A stretch of DNA of 64,000 nucleotides from Pezicula radicicola (Eukaryota > Ascomycota > Leotiomycetes > Helotiales > Dermateaceae). Both the position numbers and the translations under genes were made by a program. Positions 12,190 through 23,647 of this stretch are shown in pieces (position 1 is the first letter of the stretch; the number at the start of each line of letters is the position of its first letter). The notes beneath the pieces are model-generated. The model was given only the letters and a program-made list of their open reading frames with translations. It was not told the origin of the DNA and did not search any database. The stretch covers positions 310,001 to 374,000 of the forward strand of contig PDUO01000001.1 in the NCBI GenBank assembly GCA_003008705.1, given 5' to 3'.

Positions 12190-12238
12190 AAGTAACTCAC
12201 TTGATTTGAGTGACTCGCTTAATATGAGTAAGTTACTT
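12190..12238. repeat. Dispersed GTAACTCACTTG-type short repeat
   Basis: AAGTAACTCACTTGATTTGA, then GAGTGACTCGCTTAA and GAGTAAGTTACTT; the outer parts are imperfect inverted copies of each other. It lies between the convergent regulator and GST genes. Confidence 0.55.
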
Positions 12239-12460
12239 TATTTTGGTAGCTTATACTAACTTAATACCACCAGTTACTGTATACCTAACTCCAATTTTTT
12301 AATCTATCTAATAAAATGACAGTTCAAGGACCAGCAAGATAACCATGACAAAATTCAATTTAAAGTACCAAAATGAGTTTGACCCAGTGTAGTCGTATCA
12401 TCTTCCACAACAATTACCCCATTATTCAGCAACCATGGGCTGGAAACTCCCCTAACCTCT

Positions 12461-13395
12461 CTACGACCACTTGACATAATCTGGGAAATATGCATCATGG
12501 ATTCTCCCAGCGTACTCAAGAAGGACAGGAAACTCCTTAACCAGACTTTGGGACTCAGGACCTCTATAAATTGATCAGCATAAAATTTCAAGGAAGTCGC
12601 TCGCGGTGACATACGCAGTACAGACGAGCACAGAAACAATAAATCCAAACAGTGTCGCATCTGCTTCAGTGGGGTTCTCCCCTCTAAGAACCCAAAAAGG
12701 TCCATCGCCCACTGTTGTTGCCTTGGCGGAGATTAAAAATTCATTAATGGATTCCCAAATCTCACGCCGGAATGACCTAATCTCATCAACCGTATACCGA
12801 CTAGTTCCTTGCCCGGATAATGTAGCGACTACTTTGCGATATATTATAAGTCCTACGAGTACTCGCACCGGAAAGGGTACGGCGGATAGGACACGATCTC
12901 GCATTGTATAGTAGTTTTCTATCCATCGTTCCCAGGTCTATAGAGTCCAATCAAGTTAGAAAATATTTCCTTTAATGCGCTTGCTAAACACAGCATGTAG
13001 AAAGATAAAATATTGGAACAAACATGATAAAAATAGAGCTTATCCTCCAACAAAGCACGAAGTGCAAGATCTTGAGTTCTTGTCGTAGATGAGAGCTTCG
13101 CATTGATATCCGGGAGAACATTCTCTTTAATCAGATGCTTGATTATGAGTGTAGAATCGCCAAGAGTTGATGGCTGCAGTTCTCGACATTTGATGTAAGG
13201 AATCTTTCCTTTTGGTGCTTCACGCATTGAGCCAGGCTCTGTGACATAGGGAATGTCGGCAAAACGGAGTCGTGCCTCGAGCTTAATAACGAAAGGTGAC
13301 CAAACGTAGTTTCCTGGATCTAACCAGCCTCGATGGACTGTAATTTTGGGAGTTTTCACTGGGTTCGTTGTTGACATTGTCTTGTTGCCTTCCAT
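12461..13395 (-). CDS. GST-like protein (FAXC/metaxin-type thioredoxin fold)
   Basis: Glutathione-S-transferase-superfamily protein of the failed-axon-connections/metaxin-like branch. Three exons, complement(12461..12563, 12615..12937, 13024..13395), 265 aa. The thioredoxin-like N-domain has the branch pattern: YVWSPFVIKLEARLRFADIPYVTEPGSM, KGKIPYI, GDSTLIIKHL. The alpha-helical C-domain carries WERWIENYY, then GENPTEADATLFGF, the usual N-capping and buried-Asp segment of GSTs. The donor of the first intron (GTTTGT) is weak but keeps frame. An alternative start at 13377 (MSTT) is possible. Such genes often sit beside oxygenases and are thought to handle reactive products, but substrates are unknown. 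The 3' end faces the zinc-cluster regulator. Confidence 0.8.
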
Positions 13396-15319
13396 CTTGG
13401 CTTGGCCAAATTTCGTCCCATGTGTTGTAACTAAGATCTATATAATACGTTCAATGTAATGTAGCCTTAATTAAATCGTGTGCTGTTCTACAATTTACGT
13501 ATAATGTAAGAAGGCAGTCTTGTACATAAATAGTTGAACTTGGAGTTGAAAATAAGAAAAAAGCATAGGTTTCAAGAATAAGACGACTGATTTAGTAAAT
13601 GTCGGACATCTTGGAAGTTCCGACCCCGAACACCGCGACCGAATCAAATCACATAACCATTCGGCACTTTCTTAATTTTCACGTACAAGTGATATAAATT
13701 ATCATCAAAATTTCTAGTTTCGGACTCCGAAATGGTAACTGTATGACTTAATTGCGCAGATATTGGGAGATCGACAATAAAAGGGGGGTCTAGCGTGATA
13801 TAAGCGAGTTTATGACAAGTGCCGAGTGCTTGGTAGGTCCTACACATGTAAATTTTTGTGCTATTTTCGTAAATTACCCGGCGATCTTCACATGTATATT
13901 ATCTAGTTCTGAGTTATGTCTCATATCTCTCTCTAGTCACCACGTTTCAAAGTAGGATTATATCGGCCCGTTAATTCTGTGTGGCTATCCATCTCAAATT
14001 TCGCCATGATAAGAGTCGTCTCTATAGTTCCGGCTGCAAGTAAACACAGGTTGCTTAATAATCTCTAAGAATGCACTCAACAAGCTCTTTGGTATGGTCG
14101 GTAAGAGTGTGAAACACCTGAATTCTTGTCTACGTTTGTGTGCATTGATGTCTAGCTCTAAAAGTCTGTCATGACTACCAACTGCGCAGCACCGGGGATC
14201 ATATTCCCGTTGAATATTAGTGCGCGAATCTGGGGTTGAACTTGAGTATCTCTTATAAAAACATCACCATGTTCTGTCAAACCAAGATCAGGGCTTGAAG
14301 TGTTGGCTCGCTTAGTCGAGCGAGCACCTTAGAAAATTGCAAATTGACTACATCTAAAACTCGATGGCTAAACGACACATGCTTGAATGATAGCGGTCTT
14401 CAGAATAAGTCAGTTCTGTCAAAAAGGTGAATTTTAGAGACACAATAAAAAGCATTTTAAGTGCCAAAGGTTTCACCGGCTACCCTAGCAATCATCTTCC
14501 ATTTCAGCTTGAAGCTTAGAAACGGCGAATATTTTTCGGCTAAATCTCCCATCTGGCTTTTGCATACACTTATTATTAAAATGCAAGGCTATCTTGGAAG
14601 TAAGTACTTAGGTTCAAAAGTGCATAGTAATTAGCCGGCAATACCCTAACTGTTGTCCGGTTTCCTGGATACTACCAGAACTCCATATGGTCATCCAAAT
14701 ACCATAAGGCCTCCTACTACAGTACGAAGTACTGGGGTTGTTTGGTGTCGTTACATTGACCTTCTGCATTCAGATGGTTATCCCCTCCCTCTCGCGTGTT
14801 CCTCAGGGGTAATGTTGCTCTGAGCCTATCCCTGTGAAGATCATCGGCAGGTGAACCGGTGGCATACCCTCGGCGTTCGGCTCAACGCCTTTCTTCATCA
14901 GCACAGCCAAAGCAGCACACACTGATAATAGTGTTCTATTACTCGCAGTCTTGGCCTTTTTATATCGTTTTGCTATCGCCTTCGAAAGGCGAAGTGTCTT
15001 TGAGAACACTTGCAAATTTACCAAGTTCGTCCATTTTGAGTTCATCTCATCTCCGTTATCTCCAAGGTTTTCGATAAGTGGCCCGCTATTACCCCACTTT
15101 AGCAAGGACTCGTCACCGCAGTGATCGATTGTCAGGTCCAGAAGAGGGAAGAGGAGACTGAAGTACGGGCAACGTTACTTTTCTATACCTGCAATTAATA
15201 TGCAATTCTTCCGGAGTTCCTTGTTACAATCCATCATTTCAATGGCTACTTCAAGTTTTGGAGTATATAACTCTGTCCGCAATGGCATCTAGAATGTCTG
15301 TCTCCAGCTCCAGTTTTTG
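13396..15319. other. Gene-free interval
   Basis: About 1.9 kb of TA-rich DNA between the GST-like gene and the GH20-type gene. Only short frames occur (e.g. 66 codons near 13644, 100 codons near 14803), none with recognisable domains or good splice partners. The last few hundred bases should contain the GH20 promoter. Confidence 0.4.
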
Positions 15320-17687
15320 ATGTCTGGAAGTCATATGATGCAAGTAACTCTTCGGTTCACGCTCCTTATTGGAGCTTTGCTTCCTTTGCAATGCTGTAAG
15401 TCTCTTCGCATACAAAGTATTGTGAAGAAATCACGTTGCTAATGAGTACCATAGCGGCACGATGGCTCGGAATTCCTACAGTTCCGTTCGTGGAGTCAAA
15501 TGCCACTGGAAGCTTCTCAATGAAGGAGCTGACCTCAATCATTGTTGATGAGATGTATCAGGACTCGGTCGACAATGATGGAGAGTCCCTAATTCCGCCA
15601 ACTCTTCTAAGTTTCGCATCCACCTTCAGCGCCGACTTACTCTCATCTCTTAATCTTAGTGTCCCCGTGACTACAGGAACGTCTGCAGTAGAAAATTCCA
15701 TCTTCTTGACTCTTGGCGACCCAAGTGATTACCTTGATGCTGCTGGCCGTCCTACATCAGAAGGCTATACAATTGAAGTCACTGAAGATGGCGTTATTAT
15801 AACTGGTGCAAGCCCACTGGGTGCTTGGTGGGCTACTAGAACTATCATGCAGCAAGCTGTTTTGGGAGACATGGAACTGAGTTATGGAAGTGGCACCGAT
15901 GCACCAGGATGGGGAATTCGTGGTTTCATGGTACGTTAAGAAGAATGTTTCGATGTGACTTCTAATTGACTTGTTTACCTATTTAGCTGGATGCTGGTCG
16001 GCATTACTACCCTAAAGAGTTTATCATTGAGTTATGCTCGTACATGTCTTTCTTCAAGCAAAACATATTCCACTTTCATTTAAGCGATGCGTCAAACCTC
16101 AACCCAGATATCTCTATGGAGCGCAAACTGGAATTTTACAGTGCATTCCGGCCAAACTCACTGGATCCTGCAGTAGCCGGGCTCAATATCAGACCTAACG
16201 AGTCGTATTACGAGTCTGATTTTGAAGAAATTCAACAAGCTTGTGTAAGCCGAGGTGTCACCATCGTCCCGGAATTCGATTCCCCAGGCCACAGTCTCGT
16301 TTTCACCCAGTGGCAGCCAGAGTTGGCGCTCAGCACTGATTTCAGCATGTTGAATATTTCATACCCAGAAACAATCCCAACAATGGAGTTGATTTGGGGA
16401 ACGTTCTTACCCTGGTTTCATTCAAAGACCGTTCATCTTGGTGCAGATGAGTATTCAAGCGCTGAAGTAGCAGAGTATAACACATATGTCAATACACTGC
16501 ACACGTATATCGCGCGAGAAGCCTCGAAGAATGTTCGAATCTGGGGAACCTTTCCTCCGGTGGCAGAAGCCATTGAAAACGGAACGAGTATCAGCACCAA
16601 CGTCTCAATACAGCACTGGGAATTCTTCGAAGCCAATCCTTACTTCGACTACATCATGAACAACTACACTGTACTTAACTCTGATGATGCATTCTATGCA
16701 GTTGCGAAGTGGTCAGGCAGTTACCCGCAGAAGCTCAACTTGACTCGTGTTTTCTACGGCGCTCCAGGTGGCGGCCCTTACGCTCCTAATATCTTCGATA
16801 CTAGTAACTCGACGAATAATCCTTCGAGAGACAATCCATATGTACTTGGCCAAATGCCAGTTCTATGGAATGACTTCGGACCCAATTCTTCTTCTGTCAT
16901 CGAAGCATATTATGCAATCCGGGATGGTCTTCCAGCACTCGGCGACAAGCAATGGGGAGGTGATCTCTTGATGGAAGAGTACACGGCCATATTTGAAACA
17001 TTACACGCCGCTATTCCAGGCCAGAATCTCGATCGTTTAATCCCCTCAATAAGCAGTACCATCCTAGCCTATACCTTCACCTCCAACACAACCGCTACCA
17101 ACGTAACCGCCCAAACAGTGCTCGACACGTCAGGAAACGGATATGATGGAATAATATCCGGTGCATGCACACTTGGAAATGGAACTTTAAAACTAACCAA
17201 CGGATGTGCTGTAACCACACCATTATCTTCCAAAGGCCGAAACTACACACTCTCCTTCTCAGTCTATCCAACCTCCTCCACACCCGGAACACTATTCTCT
17301 GGAAACGCCTCCTCTTTACTAGCAGGTAACGGAAGCATCACAAATGTAATGTTCATCACTGGCGGTGAGCCGTATATTCTGAATTACACAATTCCTCTCA
17401 ACACATGGACCGATATAAGTATAGTAGCTATCAACAATGCTACATATTTAAGTGCAACACCGACCAATGGATCAACGACAGAGACGTACGAATTTACCAC
17501 TACAATCGGTGTCTATGATAATTCATTTATTTGGAATAATCCTATGTCGATTGAGGCACCGGTGTCTGTTATTGGTGGTGATACTTTTGAGGGTAGTTTG
17601 AAGAATGTTACTTTGGTTGATGGAGCTGATCCTTCTTATGCAACCTTGGTTGCGCCGTTGGTTATTGGTGTTGCTCCTTATACCTGA
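15320..17687 (+). CDS. Secreted GH20-type beta-hexosaminidase-like enzyme with C-terminal beta-sandwich
   Basis: Predicted secreted hexosaminidase-family glycosidase (exo-cleavage of beta-GlcNAc or GalNAc). Exons 15320..15395, 15455..15930 and 15987..17687, 750 aa. Exon 1 encodes a signal peptide (TLRFTLLIGALLPLQC). A GH20b-like N-domain (residues about 30-180; VTEDGVIITGASPLGAWWATRT) precedes the barrel starting RGFMLDAGRHYYP. Catalytic-type motifs are VPEFDSPGH and HLGADEY, with Asp338-Glu339 as the expected catalytic pair (families usually show HxGGDE). IRIWGTF/VLWNDF strands follow. Residues about 515-750 form an extra Asn/Thr-rich domain with laminin-G/concanavalin-like strands (LDTSGNGYDGII, YTLSFSVYPTSS) and many N-glycosylation sequons. 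Substrate is uncertain. ATGs at 15335/15338 are alternative starts. Confidence 0.82.
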
Positions 17688-18581
17688 CTAGTACGGTTTC
17701 TTTGCTACTTAGGCTGTACATAGTGATTTGCAATTGTACCACTGTTACAACTTTATATCCTTCTGTTTAACCTTGAGACATATTTGCGGCCTAATACTGA
17801 GTGTAAAATTAGCAGTAGCATACCTAGTGTATAGTATGTAAGTTTCTTTACCTGTACATGTATTAGGGACGAACATGAATTCTAGACAGCTCAGCTTAAG
17901 TACTCGTTCTCTCTGCTTACTTACACAAGGCACACAGCTTCAAGAAACCCCAAGAAACTTAAAACGACTATAACCGTAGAATCGACATCTACTTAAACCC
18001 CCTCCAAACTAATTCCCTCAAACCATTACTAACCAAATCTAACACATTTAACCTCCTTGCGCAGAACCTTCCTAGCGCAATCCTATATGGTCAAGTTTCT
18101 TCCGTATGCGTCGAATCTCTACCACAGCTACTCCGTACAAAACAACCGCAACTTCCTCTCCTAAAAGCCTCAACATGTACCTATCAACTATACGCAGCCG
18201 GGCTCTTAAGCATATACCTACAATCAAAGCCATTAGCCTAGCCCGCACAATCTTTAGTACGCCATGGTTCAGCTCCGGAATCGATAAATTCGTTATTTTC
18301 GAGTCAACAGGAAATCCAATTACCCAAGTTAAGCGAGCGGATCAGAACGTTAGTTGCTCAACTTAAGTACTACTTAAGTACCTAAGTTATTCAAATGAAG
18401 AAAACATCTAAGGGCTGAGTTAGCTGTAGTTAAGTGTTGTAATCTACCTAAATTCATAAACTAAATAATTCATAAGTTTATTAGCACACTTCGCGTCACT
18501 TAAAGACCACTTATCTATCTCTCTGTCTTTCTAGAAGCAAAACCCACATCAATCCAGCATCAAAGTCGGGCCCACCCAAAT
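17688..18581. other. Convergent intergenic region
   Basis: 3' flanks of the GH20-type and CoA-ligase genes, about 0.9 kb. No gene is supported; a frame of 86 codons at 18106 lacks coding character. CTTAAGTAC/AAGTTAAGCGAG words near 18310-18400 look like worn copies of the dispersed short repeat. Confidence 0.4.
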
Positions 18582-20542
18582 TCAAAGCCTCGCCTTAACA
18601 ACCTCCTCCTTCACCATCTCCTTCAAAACCCTCTTCAAAATCTTCCCACTAGCATTCTTCGGAATAGCATCCACGAAAATCACACCCCCAGTTAACTCCT
18701 TATACTTAGCCAACTTCCCACGACACCACTCCTTAACCTTCTCCTCATCCAAAGCTCTACCCTCATTACCAGGCCTCCTAACAACATACGCCCTCGGTAA
18801 CTCAACCTCCTCATCCCTAGGTCTCGTAATCCCAATAACAGCAGTATCAATAATATTCGGATGACTCAACAAAACAGCTTCAAGTTCAGGAGGTGCAACT
18901 TGAAAACCTCGAACTTTTATGAGTTCTTTCTTTCGGTCTATGACGTACCATTTTTTGGTTGAGGAGGAACAATAGACTATATCTCCTGTCTTGAAGAATC
19001 CGTCGCTGTCGAAGGATGAGGTGTTCGCCGTGGGGTTTTCGAAGTAGGCGGATATTACGGTTGGGCCTCGGATACATAGTTCTCCTGATGTGTCGTAGGC
19101 TGTGATATCTTTGTCGTTGTCGTCGATGAGTCTATTATGTATCGGTTTAGCATATAAATGAGGAAAGAGGGGGAAATTAGAGAGAACTTACTTGACATCC
19201 AAATTTGGTAAAAATCGTCCAACACTTCCCGTTCTATCATCCTCATCGTAATCGAACATAGAACCTATACAAGAAACCTCGGTCATTCCCCAAATCTGAG
19301 TACAGTACGCATTCTTCGGAAGCAATAATTGGAATCTAGCTTGTGTTTCTTTGCCAAGTGGTGCAGCGCCACAAAGTGCTAGTTTTATACTTTGAAGTGA
19401 GTAGTTTTTTGTGGCTGGGGACATGATTATGGCGATGATTATTGGGGGAACCATTAGGAGATCTGTGATTGCGTATTTTTGGATGTTGGATAGATATGTT
19501 TCTAGTTCGAAACGACGCATTACGTATGAGACGGAACCATCTCTTAATGTGGAGGTGTGTGCCTATGCTGTGTTAGATTTTGCTTTTATTTAAGACGATA
19601 TATACTTACGATTGGGACGCATGCCGCATGGAACATCGGAAGACAGATTAAACGGCGTTGCTGGAAAAGTCAGCAATCACTCATCAGTCATATTGAACAG
19701 GTTGATAGATCTTACCTCCCATGGCTTGCGTTTAGCTTCAAAAACAAGTGTATGCTCGGCAATAAGGTTATAATGACTCAAGATAGCAGCTTTTGGAAGC
19801 CCCGTCGTCCCACTACTGAATAACCGTGCAGCAGTTGTATTCCTACTTGTCTTCTCATCATCAAACCTCACCCAATCCTGTTCACCATGCTGCATCAAAG
19901 ATTCCCACGATTTGAACCCGGCTGGAATCTCTTGTTTCAAAATATCGAAGATCAGGATATTGGATGTTGAGATACCACATTCTTTTGCTGCCGCGAGATT
20001 GGTGGGAAGAGTTTCTGGTTCTGAGATGATGAACTTTGCGCGCGATGCTTTTAAGTGATGGACTGGCCTATTAGCTTTCGAGTCAAGAATGTAGGAGTAA
20101 CACACATACCTAGCTCATATTGGGTATACCCAGGATTAGTTCCAGTAAAGACTCCGCCAAAAGCAATCGTTCCTAAAACCACCATAGAGTACATAATCTC
20201 TCTAATTAGCTTTTCTTCAACCAATGCCGGGAAGTAAAATAACCTTTACCTACATCATTAAAAGAAGAAACGCAGACACAATCACCCTTCTTCAAGCCAG
20301 CTGCACGGAAACCAGCTACAAGCTTTCGAATTATGACGCGCGCTTGCTTTGCAGAGATTGATCGCGAAGGATCTTTTGCATCAACGTAGATCTGCTCGGT
20401 AACATCTCAGAAAATTGCTTAAATGGACTACTAGCAATTGGAAACGTACCGGCTTATCGACATCGTAAGGGAGATCGTCAAAGGTCCAACTAAGGATATC
20501 CTTATTAGGAATAGGAATAGAACGCTCCGCCTTGAAAACCAT
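18582..20542 (-). CDS. 4-coumarate-CoA ligase-like acyl-CoA synthetase, peroxisomal (PTS1)
   Basis: Adenylate-forming enzyme: ATP + carboxylate + CoA gives acyl-CoA. Seven exons, complement(18582..19131, 19192..19562, 19610..19660, 19716..20062, 20110..20197, 20254..20391, 20450..20542), all in phase, 545 aa. The P-loop A3 motif is at residues about 189-197 (SSGTTGLPK). Others: LPMFHAACVPI, the A5-like region IWGMTEVSCIG, A7 SGELCIRGP, A8 YVIDRKKELIKVRGFQVAPPELE, and the A10 Lys in KNASGKILKRVL. The last three residues are ARL, a match to the PTS1 tripeptide, so import into peroxisomes is expected, as for fungal phenylacetyl- or fatty-acyl-CoA ligases. It faces the GH20-type gene tail to tail. 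Substrate (aromatic or fatty acid) is not readable from sequence. Confidence 0.88.
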
Positions 20543-21394
20543 GATCGCAAATCACAAATCGCAAGAAGTTGAAAACAATCGCTCGACGAAGACGAAATCG
20601 AAAGTAAGAATGCCAAGAAATGCAAAGGGACGCGAGAGATTAATATGACAAAAAGTGATGATGTGAGAAAAGCAGAACCCTGATGCCGGTGAGGTTTTGA
20701 ATGGTAGTTGGCCGAAAAAATAAGTCAGACCCCGAGACCGAGAATTAAGCTAAGCTTTTCCTTCATGCGGGGTAGGCAAGCTTGGGACTGGAATTGGGGC
20801 TTATTTTAGCATAAGTAGAAGTAAGGAGCTAAGTGGATCATAGCTCTAACGTCTTACATCAGCTTTGGAAAGGGATCAGCTATGTGTGTGTGAGATTTAC
20901 TTTTTATTCCGTCCCAAGGCCGAAGGCCTTATACAGAACTTTTCAGGCCTTCTTGCCTTAGTATCTAGAGCTACCAGAGTTCTAGCTACTCCCTTCTATC
21001 ACTCTTGTCTGTGATAACTAATAACCTCCTTCCGCAAGGCTAGCTCGCTTAAAAAAGCAAAGTCTCAAATAAGAATCAATCTATCTTTTCAGATAGCCTT
21101 TTATCATTTACCTGGGTTGATACCTTTAACCAAGTATTTCCCATCCCTCTGAAGATCATGCGTGAAACCCGTTGAGTCCCTCGGCTCTTACCTGCGCATT
21201 TATGCCCCCTACCTAGTGTGCTGTCAGATTTAAGTGCCATTTAACCGAATCGAATATCATTGGACGAGATTCACGACTCTCGTATATTTCATACGACAAC
21301 CGACAACAAACCACATTAGGAATATGAAGAAAAAGATAAGATCAACGGACCTATAAAAAAAAACAATCTTCCCAAAATGCTTCTCACTTTATAA
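20543..21394. other. AT-rich intergenic DNA
   Basis: Upstream flank of the CoA ligase. It contains a short perfect palindrome, AAGGCCGAAGGCCTT-like, near 20930. No gene is visible. Confidence 0.35.
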
Positions 21395-21775
21395 CCATAC
21401 AAAAACCTCCCTCGCCTCCTAAAATCCAAAGCCCAATCAATAAACAGCCTCAACCTCTTCTCAGTATAAAATACCAAAACCTGGTCCAACCTCTCCCTTG
21501 GCCCATTAATAAATCCCTTATACTTAGTATTCTTCCGAATAACCTGTACATTAATATCTACCCGTTTCTGATCAGAGGAGTCAATTTTCCCTAATACGAA
21601 TCCGATTCCAAATGATGGTACCGTCTACCAGTAACGCGTTGAAAGATTTAACAGTCATGAGAGCACCGCCGTTTTCGAATATGAGATCTGCGCCTTTATT
21701 GGAAGTGATACGTACGACGTTTTTCATCCTAGTTGGGTGTTTTAACGATCTGAAGTTGATGGGATGATCTGCACC
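21395..21775 (-). pseudogene. Relic of a zinc-type NAD(P) alcohol dehydrogenase
   Basis: The minus strand reads like the C-terminal third of a medium-chain alcohol dehydrogenase/quinone reductase. First comes GADHPINFR...NKGADLIFENGGALMTVKSF (the nucleotide-domain GADxVIN and FENGG blocks). After a frame change near 21608-21620 it continues FGIGFVLGKIDSSDQKRVDI and KGFINGPRERLDQVLVFYTE. The two halves align with one another only in different frames, so at least one indel has occurred. No ATG, no N-terminal catalytic domain and no intact stop context were found nearby. It lies in AT-rich DNA and is surely not functional. Confidence 0.75.
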
Positions 21776-23647
21776 TATAGTAGTTGTTATGCTTGAGCGA
21801 ATTTCTCTCCCAAAATTGATGTTATGATAACTTTGTGGAGTTGACCTCTATCTATCACTAATAAAATCTTATAGTATTATAGATACTTAGAAAAATACCC
21901 GAAAATAATTCCTAGATCTATTCCTGTAGCAGTGATATTAACAGGAGCACGGCAGCCGAGTTACCTAAGGTAAGGCTTGCTAAATTACTTAACTGAATCT
22001 CTCTTAATACAATTAAGTAAAAATAACAACGCCACCTTATCTTATCACTCAACTAAAGTATATAAATAATAAACAACCCAGAAAATCTTTCTCGCTTAAA
22101 CATCAAAACAACACTAATAAACACTATAAAAATTACTAAGCAATTTCATCTTTGGCAGTGAGGTGACACATGGTTTTTATTTCCCTCCTAGCTTAATCTA
22201 GCTGGGTAGGTATATAGATCCTAATAAGCACATTACTTCCGCCGCTAAACTGAGAGTTAGCAGCTATAAAGATCTATGACATCCTGTCTTATAGTTTCAA
22301 CTCAAAATCAAACTAACACTAAAACTTAAGTTAGTTACTTACTATATTATAAAAGTAAAGCTCTAACAAATTCTCTTAAAAGGTTACTATCGGAACAAAA
22401 TACCACCCGTTTCACTCTGTTTTACCATGTTTTAGATGCTACCACACAAGCCTAGCCCGAAGGGGACTAGCCCCTTGGTTTCAGTGGTTATAAGACCACT
22501 TCTTCTTGTAGATAGCCTCTTCTAATAAACAACAAAATCAACACCTTTCGACAATAAGCATACTAAGTGAAAATACCACTAGTCTGTCCGTCGAACAGTT
22601 GATTTTATCCCAACAGTTACCACTAAATACAAAAAAAGAGTCAGTTCACTTAGTTTCTATTTCAATAGTTTTACTAATTTAAATTAGTATTTTTCTGTCC
22701 TTTTTCCCTTCTTCTTTTGAACTATAGGTGGTTTAGATTATAGATTACCCGATCTACCTTTTTCTACACACTACACGACTACTTCCCATACCAACAACCA
22801 ACTCATTAAATAAAACCTCCCCTCTTATAGAACACCTAACGTGCAAGATCCACTCACTTACTCACTTAACCCACAACGACAACCAGAAACCATCTCCCAC
22901 TCCCAGCAAGCCCTCCCAGCAAACCCTCCCCAACCCCAACTGACAGCCATCTCTCCATCCATCTCTCCCTCTTCATATTTCGTATGCACTTAAGCAATAC
23001 ATACTTATTTAACCTTCACCAGCAGAATACTACACTTCTCCAGGTCCTCCTACCTAGTCTTGGTGGTAGCAGGACTGAGCTTTATACTGTACGAGCTTCG
23101 GATTTGAGATTCCGCCTAGATCTTGGGTACTTTGTCCGTCCTTGCCTGCTCTGTGGTGTGGTGGCTTGTCCCACTGTGTTTTGGTTTTGTTTGTCGGTGT
23201 AGGGTTGTTTCAGTGACTCGATTGAGGTTTGGAAGAGATTTGATTACGTGGAGAAAGTCACTGACGGACTTTTGAAGTTGATGCATCTTGTATGCTAGGA
23301 GAGTTCCGTCTGTTAAACAGTGAACCTTGTCATCACTACATCGCGTCAGTCTATCAAGCAGCCTATGGAAATCGGAGAATGCCATTCTATAAGACCCGTG
23401 AGGTCACAGGTTTTCCTTGCCCGTCACTTTTGTACACTTGAAACATTCCCAAAGAGTGATTTGAATATTTGCTTTGAATATTGATGCGCTTTAACTACAA
23501 GTCCCACTGCGTGAACCGATTCCATTTCATGTAACATTTAAAACAATGGAATGCAAATTGTGACGCCTGATGCCTACTAGAACATGCTCATCCACCCTGA
23601 TTTGTTATGAAGTGCCTTTCCAGTCCTTTCCTTCCCCCCTCGCTCGA
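21776..23647. other. AT-rich intergenic DNA without recognisable genes
   Basis: About 1.9 kb, strongly TA-rich from 21840 to 22700, with worn copies of the dispersed AAGTTACTTA words near 21955-22030. A minus-strand frame of 89 codons (23116-23385) is not recognisable as a protein family. The right part holds the calnexin 3' UTR. Confidence 0.4.
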
